A DNA stretch of 52,818 nucleotides from Victivallaceae bacterium (lineage in GTDB: Bacteria > Verrucomicrobiota > Lentisphaeria > Victivallales > Victivallaceae), in the NCBI GenBank assembly GCA_024405735.1, contig JAKSOF010000015.1:1-52818 (forward strand). Direction: 5' to 3'. Numbering within the stretch: position 1 is the first letter of the stretch; the number at the start of each line of letters is the position of its first letter. The position numbers were made by a program, and so were the translations under genes. Below the pieces are notes generated by a model. It saw only the letters and a program-made list of their open reading frames with translations. It ran no database searches and was not told the DNA's origin. Positions 1 to 8,172 of this stretch are shown one piece after another.

Positions 1-16
1 GGGCGCTTGGGGAGTC

Positions 17-43
17 AAGAGGGCGCGGCGTGAGCGCCCTCTT
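17..43. other. GC-rich stem-loop downstream of cupin gene
   Basis: A perfect 10-bp stem (AAGAGGGCGC, 17-26, and its complement, 34-43) with a 7-base loop lies just beyond the stop codon of the minus-strand cupin gene. There is no T-run on either side, so it is either a weak terminator or an mRNA 3'-end stabiliser. Confidence 0.4.
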
Positions 44-65
44 GTTCCCATCCGGTCAAGTGTTA

Positions 66-1271
66 TCACTTGCCGAATTGCCGACACCAGTCGGGATTTT
101 CCGGTCCGAAATGCTTGAGCATCACGATGGGGTCGCAACTGGAGCCATTGACGATAACGACGCCTTGTTTTGCCGCTTTTTCCGAAACGAAATATTCGTC
201 GTTGGTCAGTTGACCGTAGCGGATGAGCGAAGGGGTTTCCAACGGCATACCGTTCAATGTGCCGTGGCCCTGCATCATGATCAGACCGTACGCCGCCGCA
301 TCTTTGACGATGGCGGTTTCACCCGGCAGGACGGTCAATTCCTTGGCGGAAACGGCAGCCGATTTATAACAGACCCAGCGGTCGATCGCGCCCCCGGTTT
401 TCCGGATGTTTTCGACGGGGCGCATAAAGCGGTGTTTGCCGAATTCGGGATCGACATTCAATTCCCAATTCATATTGGAAATAAGATAATCGAAATCGCC
501 GATTTTTTCTTTCGGGCAGTTTTTCCACAAAAGCGATTCGTCGATCAACTGGTCGTCGACCAGACTTTGCCACATCGCGTAGACATCGCTTGCGACCTGA
601 GGTTCATAGGTGCAAAGACTGCCGGGCGCGTGAAGCACCCCCGGCGGCACATCCCATCCGGTTCCCGGCTCCAGACGGTACGCCTTGGCGAGATTGGTGA
701 TCTTGTTGTCGCCCCTGGTAAAATTTTTCAGACATTCTTTGACTTCTTCTTTGGTCGTGCCCGGTTCAAAACCGAAAAAGGTAAAGGGGAAGTGACCGCC
801 GTGATTGTTGAGTTGCGGCGGGAAATAGTAACATTCGGGCTTGCCGCGCTCCCCGACAAGTTTCGCGTGTTCGTCCATATGATGGATATGATGCGGCAGA
901 GGTCCCAGATTGTCGAAAAACTTGGAGTAGACCGGCCAGCAGTGATACGCTTCCCAGATGCGCTCACCCAGAAGTTCCGCGCCCAGTTCTTCGACGGCTT
1001 CGGTCAGCGGGATCAACTCTCCGTCGGAAGTCACCAGATGGCTGATGCCTTCGTTTTTGCCGGTCAGCGGTCCGTTGTCCGCCGGAGTCGTGCAACCGAG
1101 CCAGCGTTCGTCGATGCCGCCGCGCGCACTGCCGAGTGCGTAATAATCATCGGGATGCAGCTTGATGCGGCGACCGGGGATGCAGAAAGAACGGGGCACC
1201 CAGTTGGGAGCGAGGCGGAAAATTCCTTTGCCTTCCTCGAATGCGGCTCTGATCTTGGCGGAATGGCTCAT
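66..1271 (-). CDS. Cupin-fold protein, mannose-6-phosphate isomerase-like
   Basis: The 401-residue protein has the look of a type I phosphomannose isomerase-like cupin. A His-rich metal-site segment (HHIHHMDEH, residues 127-135) is followed by GVLHAP around residue 214, where the distal metal-binding His of the cupin barrel is expected. There is no signal peptide, so it is cytoplasmic. It probably isomerises or binds a sugar or sugar phosphate; the substrate cannot be read from sequence. The start is supported by AAGGAG 8 bases upstream of ATG and by a good promoter (TTGCGT, 17 bp, TATAAT). It is divergent from an AraC regulator, which probably controls it. The fold is fairly secure, the exact reaction is not. 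Confidence 0.75.
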   Translation of the reverse strand: MSHSAKIRAAFEEGKGIFRLAPNWVPRSFCIPGRRIKLHPDDYYALGSARGGIDERWLGCTTPADNGPLTGKNEGISHLVTSDGELIPLTEAVEELGAELLGERIWEAYHCWPVYSKFFDNLGPLPHHIHHMDEHAKLVGERGKPECYYFPPQLNNHGGHFPFTFFGFEPGTTKEEVKECLKNFTRGDNKITNLAKAYRLEPGTGWDVPPGVLHAPGSLCTYEPQVASDVYAMWQSLVDDQLIDESLLWKNCPKEKIGDFDYLISNMNWELNVDPEFGKHRFMRPVENIRKTGGAIDRWVCYKSAAVSAKELTVLPGETAIVKDAAAYGLIMMQGHGTLNGMPLETPSLIRYGQLTNDEYFVSEKAAKQGVVIVNGSSCDPIVMLKHFGPENPDWCRQFGK

Positions 1272-1313
1272 TTTTGCTTCTCCTTTTTAGCACTTTTTAT
1301 GCTTTTGCGAAAT

Positions 1314-1369
1314 TTGACTTTTACGAAGCGGCATTTATATTATACAAGAGCATACCGGGAAACGCAATA
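1314..1369. promoter_or_regulatory. Overlapping divergent promoters, cupin / AraC
   Basis: Minus strand: -35 TTGCGT (1364-1369), 17 bp, -10 TATAAT (1341-1346), directed to the cupin gene. Plus strand: -35 TTGACT (1314-1319), 18 bp, -10 TATATT (1338-1343), directed to the AraC gene. The two -10 boxes overlap, so the promoters should compete for RNA polymerase. Confidence 0.65.
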
Positions 1370-1398
1370 TCCCATTTTTGATATTTATAGCACAAATA

Positions 1399-2253
1399 AT
1401 GCAATTTGATCAAAAAAACAAATTCTCCCCCTCCCCCGGTCCGACTTTTCACGGGAAATGGCCGCAGGGGTATGTGGAAGCCAACCGCCGCATTTACGAT
1501 TTTGAACTGGTTTACTTTGCGCAGGGAGTGACCGAAGTCATCACGCCCGAAGGCGTTTTCGACTGTCGCGCGGGAAGCGTGCTCATCATTCCGCCCGATC
1601 TGGTCCATTGCTCAGTTGCGCTCAGCGAAGTGGAAAGATGGTGCATTCATTTCGACTGGTTCTCCGACTGCCGGGGGCCGCGGACGGTATCGGATGTTTT
1701 CGTCTACACGGGAAGCGAAAAAAAATTTGACGCCGGACTTTGCGCCGCGATGCCGGAAGGGATCACGATGCCGCTTGCGCGCCGGGGGGATCCGGCGCTT
1801 TTACCGCTTATCGGCAGTTATTTTGCCGCAGAAAAAAAACGGGCGAATCTGCTGATCCGGCAGGGAATTCTGCTGCAGATATTAGGGGTGGCGCTGGAGG
1901 GGGGAAACGGGATCGCCCGTTCCCGGTCGATGAATCCGCTCGCGCTTGCCGCCAAAAACAAAGTCGACGAAAAATGCCGCGATTTCAGTTTGACCGTCGC
2001 GCAGATCGCACGCGAAATGCACGTTTCCGCCAATCATTTGTCGCGTCTTTTCCGGGAGCAATTCGGCTGTTCGATCACGCAGTACCTTATTCAGCAACGG
2101 ATGGAGATCATCCGGGGGATGCTTTACGATTACACGCTTTCCATCGCGGAGATCGCCGAACGCTGCGGTTTCAGCGGCAGCAATTACTTCTGCCGCTTTT
2201 TCCGCAAACAGACGGGGATTTCCCCCGACGCCTGCCGCAAGCGCAAAAACTGA
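1399..2253 (+). CDS. AraC-family transcriptional regulator
   Basis: This 284-residue protein has an N-terminal cupin-like sensor domain and a C-terminal double helix-turn-helix domain of AraC/XylS type (about 190-284). The second helix-turn-helix carries the family signature IAERCGFSGSNYFCRFFRKQ. It probably senses a sugar and controls the divergent cupin gene and perhaps itself. ATG at 1399 is preferred over the in-frame TTG at 1378, but neither has a clear ribosome binding site; the mRNA leader would be about 45 bases. The gene ends 29 bases before the convergent GH2 gene. Confidence 0.85.
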   Translation: MQFDQKNKFSPSPGPTFHGKWPQGYVEANRRIYDFELVYFAQGVTEVITPEGVFDCRAGSVLIIPPDLVHCSVALSEVERWCIHFDWFSDCRGPRTVSDVFVYTGSEKKFDAGLCAAMPEGITMPLARRGDPALLPLIGSYFAAEKKRANLLIRQGILLQILGVALEGGNGIARSRSMNPLALAAKNKVDEKCRDFSLTVAQIAREMHVSANHLSRLFREQFGCSITQYLIQQRMEIIRGMLYDYTLSIAEIAERCGFSGSNYFCRFFRKQTGISPDACRKRKN

Positions 2254-2282
2254 AACGCGCTTTTTCCCGATACGGGGATGCG

Positions 2283-3983
2283 TTATTTTTTGCGGAAGTC
2301 GTGAAACGCCTTTTTCACCACGTCGTAGGCAAGTTTCGGACGGCGGTATTCATCGACGACGCCCTTGTTGTTGAAAGCGCGCGGACGCTTGACCGCACGG
2401 CTCGTCGAATAACTGCGGAAGTCCGCGTAAACCCAGATGCAAAGTCCGCAGAAATCGTCGCTGTTCAAAAAGACGTCGCAGGATTGCTCCAGATAATCCG
2501 CCTGATATTCTTCGCTCCAATGACCGCGGAAACGGTCGCGCCAACCATAGATGCCGCCGGCGCCATTCTCGCTGATGAGGTAGGGCTTGTCGAGAAATCC
2601 CGCGTCGCGGCGGAATTTCAGCCATTCGTCGAGGAGCAACTGTAACTCACCGAGCGGGCGGTAGGTCTCTTCCTTGAAAGGATACCACCCGGCGTAGCAA
2701 TTCATACTCATCACGTCGGCGAGGTCGTAGTTGAGGTCGCCGGCGCCGCCCTTGGAGGCGTAAGTGACAAGCCGCGTCGGGTCGGCGGCGCGCAGAAATC
2801 CCGCCATCGCCTCAAAGAGCGGACGGCTTTCGGGAACCCAGGAATCCGCTTCGTTGAGGAAGCCCCACAAAATGACGCAGGGATGGTTGAAACTCGCCTT
2901 GACCATCAACTGCTGCTGCTCTTTCTGCAAGGCGACAAAGTGAGCGTCGCTCTGCTCCTTGATCGTGTCGCCCCAGCCGATCGTTTCCTCCCAGACGAGC
3001 AGACCGCGTTCGTCGCAGAGGTCGAGGAAACGCTGATCCTGCGGATAGTGACTGCCGCGGATGAAATTGGCGCCGAGATCTTTCAGCGTGTCAAGATCTT
3101 CGAGGATCAATTCCAGCGGTTGCGCCGCGCCGAATTCGGGATGCGACTCGTGGCGGTTGAAACCGAAAAGTTTCACCGCTTTGCCGTTGAGAAAGATCTT
3201 GCCCTTTTCCGCCTTGACGACGCGCAGACCGAAACGCTCGACGAGCGTGTCGCCGCCGCAGGAAATTTCCAAGGTGTGCAACGCGGGATTTTCACACGAC
3301 CAAATTGTTTTATCGGCAAGTTGCGCGTCAAATTCAACTTTTCCGCCGGAAACGGCGAGGTCAAGTGATTGCTCCGCATCATCGTCGAAATGATACGTCA
3401 AATGGATCGTTTCACCGTCGGCAAAACCTTTGACGAGAAGTTTCACCGCGACTTTTCCCGCGGCGGGATCGGTCGTCGTCACCTGCGCGCGGTCAAGCGA
3501 ATTTTCAGGCAGTTCGTGCAACTCGATCGTGCGGTAAATGCCGCCGTAGCAGTAAAAATCGTAGAGCTCGCGCACCAGCGGCTGACGCGCGAAATCGAAG
3601 CGGTTGTCGATGACGACGACAAGTTCGTGAAGTTTGCCGCCGCCCGCATCAAATTCCATTTCGACGGGTGCGTAAGGCTGGGCATCGATGCCGATCAATT
3701 TTTTGTCCCAGAAAATCGCGCCCCAAGTGCCGAGACCGAAAATTTTCATCAGCAGTTTCGCTTCGGGCGTCGTCCGTACAAACGTGCGGTAATACGCCGT
3801 ACCGCGCTTGCCCGCATAGCGGGGAAGCACGTCGAAACAGCCGGGGACGGAAAGTTTTTCGCTGTATTCGATCTTTTCCGGCAGGACAGCGGGGTCGGCG
3901 GCGCCCTCCGTAAAGCAAAAATCCCAGATCCCGCCGAGATCCTGAATTTTACGCGAGGGGTACTGCGGATAAAAATTCATCAT
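2283..3983 (-). CDS. Glycoside hydrolase family 2, beta-glucuronidase-like
   Basis: The 566-residue protein has the GH2 order: sugar-binding jelly roll (about 1-160), immunoglobulin-like domain (160-255) and TIM barrel (255-566). The predicted acid/base is Glu378 in GFLNEAD and the nucleophile is Glu472 in SENGAGG. Its length and the RGSHYP segment (309-314) resemble bacterial beta-glucuronidases more than the roughly 1000-residue beta-galactosidases. No signal peptide is seen, so it should act on imported glycosides. AAAGGA precedes the first of two adjacent ATG codons. It is divergent from an AraC regulator with overlapping promoters, suggesting substrate-induced expression. Galactoside or other beta-glycoside specificity is possible. 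Confidence 0.85.
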   Translation of the reverse strand: MMNFYPQYPSRKIQDLGGIWDFCFTEGAADPAVLPEKIEYSEKLSVPGCFDVLPRYAGKRGTAYYRTFVRTTPEAKLLMKIFGLGTWGAIFWDKKLIGIDAQPYAPVEMEFDAGGGKLHELVVVIDNRFDFARQPLVRELYDFYCYGGIYRTIELHELPENSLDRAQVTTTDPAAGKVAVKLLVKGFADGETIHLTYHFDDDAEQSLDLAVSGGKVEFDAQLADKTIWSCENPALHTLEISCGGDTLVERFGLRVVKAEKGKIFLNGKAVKLFGFNRHESHPEFGAAQPLELILEDLDTLKDLGANFIRGSHYPQDQRFLDLCDERGLLVWEETIGWGDTIKEQSDAHFVALQKEQQQLMVKASFNHPCVILWGFLNEADSWVPESRPLFEAMAGFLRAADPTRLVTYASKGGAGDLNYDLADVMSMNCYAGWYPFKEETYRPLGELQLLLDEWLKFRRDAGFLDKPYLISENGAGGIYGWRDRFRGHWSEEYQADYLEQSCDVFLNSDDFCGLCIWVYADFRSYSTSRAVKRPRAFNNKGVVDEYRRPKLAYDVVKKAFHDFRKK

Positions 3984-4016
3984 TTTCCAAAATCCTTTCC
4001 CAAAATTGAAATCGAT

Positions 4017-4070
4017 TTGCCTTTTTGTAAAGCCACGATATATTATATATCATAAGACAAGAAACTTCAA
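4017..4070. promoter_or_regulatory. Overlapping divergent promoters, GH2 / AraC
   Basis: Minus strand: TTGAAG (4065-4070), 17 bp, TATAAT (4042-4047) for GH2. Plus strand: TTGCCT (4017-4022), 16 bp, TATATT (4039-4044) for the AraC gene. The -10 boxes share bases, as in the 1314-1369 pair. Confidence 0.6.
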
Positions 4071-4101
4071 TGGTAATTTTGTAACAAAAGATAGTAGAAA
4101 A

Positions 4102-4935
4102 GTGAAACCTTTCCGCAACTGCCTTTTTTCGGTGCGGCACGACCGCGACCTCGCCGTATTCGTCCGTTCGACGGGGGAATACGACATTTGCGAACTCGAT
4201 TACCCGTCGATCCACAAGGAAGCCGCCTTTGCCGAGCTTTTCTGGCCGATCGAGGGATACGGTATCTTTCATTTTCACGGTAAAAAATTCCGGGTGGCGC
4301 CCCAGCATATCTGGTATTACCCCTGCGGCTCCGATCACTATTTTTATCCGGGAAGCGAGCATTTCCACTACTGCTGGCTCACGCTGCAGGGACCCGATGC
4401 CGACAGTTTTTTCCGCACGCTGGCGATCAAACCCGGAATTTCCCCGGCGGGAATCTGTCCGCGACACCTGTTTCAGAAACTGGCGACGGAAATCACCGGA
4501 TTGAAAAAAGAGGATTTTCTGCAAATGCTCTCAACGGCATTTCAGATTTTGACCCTCGCCGCAGCCAACCGCACCGCGCCCGCCCAGAAAAACGACTATC
4601 TGGAAAACGTCAAAGCCGTCATCGAGGACGATTTCAGCAATACCCAGTTGACGGTCGAACAACTCGCCGCCAATTTTCACATCCACCGCGTCACGCTGAG
4701 CCGCGCCTTTTCCGCGCGCTATCACACGACGATCCGGGACTATATCAACGATTGCCGCATCAAAGCCGCGGTCGAATTGCTGAAACACACCGATCTGCCC
4801 GTGACCGCCGTCGCCGCGCAATGCGGCTTTTCCTCCTCCGGGTATTTTTCCAAAGTCATCGTCAAGGCGACGGGACTGCCGCCGGGGAAGCACCGCGAAG
4901 CACGGCAATCGTCTACGCGCAATAATCGCGCTTGA
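4102..4935 (+). CDS. AraC-family transcriptional regulator
   Basis: The protein is about 277 residues from the GTG start proposed here. The frame stays open upstream to 4006, but that would place the promoter -10 box inside the coding region, so a later start is needed and GTG 4102 is the best in-frame candidate. The N-terminal part is a cupin-like sensor (FHFHGKKFRVAPQHIWYYP); the C-terminal 100 residues form the AraC DNA-binding domain, with AAQCGFSSSGYFSKV in the second helix-turn-helix. It probably regulates the divergent GH2 gene. Its last 23 bases overlap the end of the convergent MFS gene. Confidence 0.8.
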   Translation: MKPFRNCLFSVRHDRDLAVFVRSTGEYDICELDYPSIHKEAAFAELFWPIEGYGIFHFHGKKFRVAPQHIWYYPCGSDHYFYPGSEHFHYCWLTLQGPDADSFFRTLAIKPGISPAGICPRHLFQKLATEITGLKKEDFLQMLSTAFQILTLAAANRTAPAQKNDYLENVKAVIEDDFSNTQLTVEQLAANFHIHRVTLSRAFSARYHTTIRDYINDCRIKAAVELLKHTDLPVTAVAAQCGFSSSGYFSKVIVKATGLPPGKHREARQSSTRNNRA

Positions 4936-6136
4936 GGAAAAAGATTTTGGCGACGCCGAGGATCAACGCGCCGAGGAAATAGAATCCCCCCAGACTTGCC
5001 ACACCGAATGTCATCGAAAGATGCTCAAACATCCACCCGACCAATACCGGAGCGGCAGAGCCGAGGACAAATGCGAGTGCCAGCATCACTCCGGTAGCGG
5101 AAGCGTGATAGCGCACTTCAACAACGTCGAAAAGCGCAGTATAGATGCTGGAATCATAAATACCGCGGCAAAATCCGAAAAGCGTCATCGCCGCATAGCA
5201 CAGCGTTAAATTCGGTGCGTATGCCATCGCAAAAATGGCAGGCACTCCGCACGCCAATCCGGTCGCTCCGATCACGAGGCGTACGCCGTGATGCCGCTTG
5301 ACGAAACGGTCGGCGAGACGACCGCCGAGTTGCACTCCGAAAAACGCGCCGAAATAATGCCATAAGACGGAAGAAAAAGCCGCCTCTGCGGGCGAGGAGA
5401 GGAAATGCTCCTGCAAAAAAGTCGGCATCCACGTCTTGAAGCCGAAATCGACATAGAGCATCGTCACCAACGCCAGCGTGACGCAAATCGCCGTCGGTTT
5501 GCAAAAGAGCACGCGGAACGCTTCCCCTACGCTTGCGCGCGGTACGGGATTTTCCGGAATTTCCGTCTCATCGTCCTGCAGTTTAAAAACGAGCAACAGC
5601 GTCCATAAAATGCCGATGCCGCCGAAAATCCAGAAGGGGATCCGCCAGCCATAGGAAAAGTGTCCGGCAAAGATCCCGGCGACACTTGAGATCACGACGA
5701 CGCCGACGTAACTGCCGCTTTGCAAAATCGAAAACGCCGTTGCAAAGGAATCTTTATGCAAACGCCGTAAAAACGCGATCATCCCCGGATAGAAAAAACT
5801 TTGCCCGCAACCGTTGAGGATCCCGTAGGTGACGAGCAACATTCCGATCCCGCAAGCAAATCCGGAAAGAAAAATCCCCAGACAAAAAAGCCCCGCCCCG
5901 GCAAGGATCACCCATTTGCGTTTCAGCATATCCGCCGCAACTCCGGCAAGCGGCACGCAAACTCCGTAGAGCAAGGCAAACAACGTGACAACGGCGCCGA
6001 TCCCGGTTTTGGAAACGCCGAAACTGCGCTGTATCTGCGGCAAAGCGGCGCCGAGGATCTGCCGCGTCCCCTGATACAAAAAATAGGCGACCAAAAGCAA
6101 AAACAGCGTCAGATTTTTCTTATCCAAACGGAACAT
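4913..6136 (-). CDS. MFS permease, sugar or organic anion transporter
   Basis: This 407-residue membrane protein has about 12 hydrophobic helices and the MFS loop between helices 2 and 3 (AGVAADMLKRK), so it is a major facilitator of the cytoplasmic membrane. It is clearly paralogous to the permease at 37126-38352: both begin with a LYQGTRQ or LQQGTRQ segment after helix 1, share SFGV(S/T)KTGIG and end in KRDYCA. ATG 6136 was chosen over an in-frame TTG at 6160. With GH2 next door it probably imports the glycoside or the released uronic acid; the substrate is an inference. Confidence 0.82.
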   Translation of the reverse strand: MFRLDKKNLTLFLLLVAYFLYQGTRQILGAALPQIQRSFGVSKTGIGAVVTLFALLYGVCVPLAGVAADMLKRKWVILAGAGLFCLGIFLSGFACGIGMLLVTYGILNGCGQSFFYPGMIAFLRRLHKDSFATAFSILQSGSYVGVVVISSVAGIFAGHFSYGWRIPFWIFGGIGILWTLLLVFKLQDDETEIPENPVPRASVGEAFRVLFCKPTAICVTLALVTMLYVDFGFKTWMPTFLQEHFLSSPAEAAFSSVLWHYFGAFFGVQLGGRLADRFVKRHHGVRLVIGATGLACGVPAIFAMAYAPNLTLCYAAMTLFGFCRGIYDSSIYTALFDVVEVRYHASATGVMLALAFVLGSAAPVLVGWMFEHLSMTFGVASLGGFYFLGALILGVAKIFFLKRDYCA

Positions 6137-6179
6137 CGATAAATTCTTTTCTTTTTGCAATGCAATGTGACCGTTTTAT

Positions 6180-6207
6180 AAAATACACCTGTTTCCCAAA
6201 TCCGCAA
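6180..6207 (-). promoter_or_regulatory. Promoter for the MFS permease
   Basis: TTGCGG (6202-6207 on the minus strand), 16 bp spacer and TATTTT (6180-6185) lie about 45 bases upstream of the chosen ATG. Confidence 0.4.
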
Positions 6208-6432
6208 TCACCGATTTTTGCGAAAAATATGCCATTCTTGCACTATTTCTTTTTTCCGATGAATTAGGCAACTTGTTTCTGCACAGCAGTGCAAGTGCAT
6301 TGTCATTCTCAACGGACTTTATTTCACCCGGCTTGCTCTCCATAGCGCTTTGCGCGCCGGAGGACAGGGCAAGGTAAATATCGGAGTGGGGAGTAGCCTC
6401 TTGTTTTTCATCGCATCAAAGCGTGATGATAC
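6208..6432. other. Non-coding stretch, no gene seen
   Basis: No convincing reading frame with a ribosome binding site was found. Bases 6378-6396 (ATCGGAGTGGGGAGTAGCC) match 52713-52731 at about 16 of 19 positions, which may be a remnant of the repeat family near the right end of the window. Confidence 0.4.
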
Positions 6433-6479
6433 AAAAAAAGGGACTGTTGCAAAACCATCGGAAGTTTTGCAACAGTCCC
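6433..6479 (-). terminator. Rho-independent terminator of glnA
   Basis: A perfect 16-bp stem (6440-6455 with 6464-6479, arm GGGACTGTTGCAAAAC) has an 8-base loop and is followed on the minus strand by seven T (6433-6439). It sits 14 bases after the glutamine synthetase stop codon and resembles the terminator at 52119-52167. Confidence 0.9.
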
Positions 6480-6493
6480 TTTGGATCTTTTTT

Positions 6494-7996
6494 CTATCCG
6501 CAATGGAAGAAAGTTTTCACCAGTTTCAAAATCTGCGACTGATCGTTGCCGATGTCGGCGCGGAGCGTGCGGTCGTTGAAACTGCGCAACCCCGCGATCA
6601 GACCGTCGATCATCACCGGGCTGAAAACATTGTCCTTTTCGTAAAAGGCACGTTGCTTTTCAAGGCAATCGGCGGATGCGGCGCAACTGTCGGGCAAGGT
6701 CGAGAGCGTTTCGAGCAGTTTCTGATTTTCCGCCTTGTGGATGTTGACGTTGACGTAGGTTTTGTCGGCGACTTCAAGCGCGTTTTCCATTTCAAATCCC
6801 GTGCGGGCGGCGACTGCCAGTCCGGCGATGAGCAAATGGACATTGGCGGAGCCGTCGGGCGAACGCATTTCGACCGTCTGTTTCTGACTGGTGTCGAAAC
6901 TCCCCGCGACTTCAAGCGGATTCGCCTGCGAACAGAGGTCTTTCTGATTCGTCCAGCCGAGCGGCACGCGCACGAGCACGGAGCGGTTGCGGTCGCCCCA
7001 GCAGACGTTGGTCGGCGCTTCCTGATGCGGCACCAGACGGAAATAGGAAGTCGGATTGGTGTTGCCGAATGCGGTGATCGACGGAGCAAGCGTCATCATC
7101 CCGGCGATCGCCCGCTTGGCGTCGTCGCTCAATACGCCGTCTTTCAGCATCTGATTGCAATCGTCCTCCATCAGCCGGAAGTGGATATGCAATCCCGATC
7201 CCGCCTTGCCGGTCGTGATCTTGGGCGCAAAGGTGACGTCGTACCCCGACTGATAGGCGAGATTGCGGATGATCCACTTGGCGAGCAGGAGCTGATCGGC
7301 GGCGTCTTCGGCGTTGACCGGGAGAAATTCGATCTCATTCTGCTCGTAGATTTTGCCGTCGAGCGTAAAATTGCCGACTTCGGAATGCCCGTATTTGATT
7401 TGCCCGCCCGCCTGCGCGATGTAGTTCATGCAAAGCTGACGGAATTCGCCGAATTTGGCGTAGGGCGCGGATTCGTGATAGCCTTTCTGGTCGACGGCGG
7501 GGAAGCATTCGTCGTCGGGCGCGATGACGTAGTATTCCAATTCGCCCATCGCCTGAAATTCCTTGCCGGTCGCCTTGCGGAAGGATTCACACGCCTTGTG
7601 CAAGGTGTATTCGGGGGAACTTTCCAGCGGATTGCCCTCCTTGTCGAAAAAGGAGCAAAGCATATTGAGCGTCGGCAGTTCGCAGAAAGGATCCATATAC
7701 GCCGTGCGGAAACGGGGTACGACGTAAAGGTCGCTGCTGCTGGCTTCAATGAAGGGGAAAAGGCTCGAACCGTCCACACGTTCGCCGCAGGAAAGAATTT
7801 CCTCCAGATACGCGGCGCTGTTGATGACGAAATTGAGCGTTTTCAATCTGCCGTCTCCGGCGGGATACTGGAAATTGATATGCCGGATGTCGTTGCTGCG
7901 GATGTAACGGATGATGTCCGCCTTGGTGAAATCAAGCGGATTCTTGCCGATCGCCTCGGTCAGACTGCGGCAACTGTACTCAATCGGGAAACTCAT
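6494..7996 (-). CDS. glnA: Glutamine synthetase family protein
   Basis: The 500-residue protein carries the glutamine synthetase catalytic core: GELEYYV (151-157, metal-binding Glu), GSGLHIHF (266-273), NRSVLVRVP (337-345) and RSPDGSANVHL (378-388). Glutamine synthetase makes glutamine from glutamate, ammonia and ATP. The usual bacterial GSI adenylylation motif is not recognised, so this is a divergent GSI-like form and could be a gamma-glutamyl-amine ligase. The start is supported by AAGGA about nine bases upstream. It is monocistronic, bounded by terminators on both sides, and no PII or NtrC gene is nearby. Confidence 0.82.
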   Translation of the reverse strand: MSFPIEYSCRSLTEAIGKNPLDFTKADIIRYIRSNDIRHINFQYPAGDGRLKTLNFVINSAAYLEEILSCGERVDGSSLFPFIEASSSDLYVVPRFRTAYMDPFCELPTLNMLCSFFDKEGNPLESSPEYTLHKACESFRKATGKEFQAMGELEYYVIAPDDECFPAVDQKGYHESAPYAKFGEFRQLCMNYIAQAGGQIKYGHSEVGNFTLDGKIYEQNEIEFLPVNAEDAADQLLLAKWIIRNLAYQSGYDVTFAPKITTGKAGSGLHIHFRLMEDDCNQMLKDGVLSDDAKRAIAGMMTLAPSITAFGNTNPTSYFRLVPHQEAPTNVCWGDRNRSVLVRVPLGWTNQKDLCSQANPLEVAGSFDTSQKQTVEMRSPDGSANVHLLIAGLAVAARTGFEMENALEVADKTYVNVNIHKAENQKLLETLSTLPDSCAASADCLEKQRAFYEKDNVFSPVMIDGLIAGLRSFNDRTLRADIGNDQSQILKLVKTFFHCG

Positions 7997-8085
7997 CTTG
8001 CACTGTCCTTTCGTTTGCTGATGAAACCGTCAAAAAAGTTACGCTTTCATAAGTTAAGCCAATTTGACGATTTTGCAAGTCCATG

Positions 8086-8125
8086 AAATAAAAAAAATAA
8101 AGTTTTCCACGATGGAAAACTTTAT
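8086..8125 (-). terminator. Terminator of the secreted-repeat-protein operon
   Basis: A 13-bp stem (ATAAAGTTTTCCA, 8097-8109, with 8113-8125) has a CGA loop and is followed on the minus strand by a T-rich run (8086-8096). It isolates the operon from glnA. Confidence 0.8.
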
Positions 8126-8172
8126 TTATCGGATTCAAGCCGGGATCAGATGATCCCCGTTGAAAACAAACC

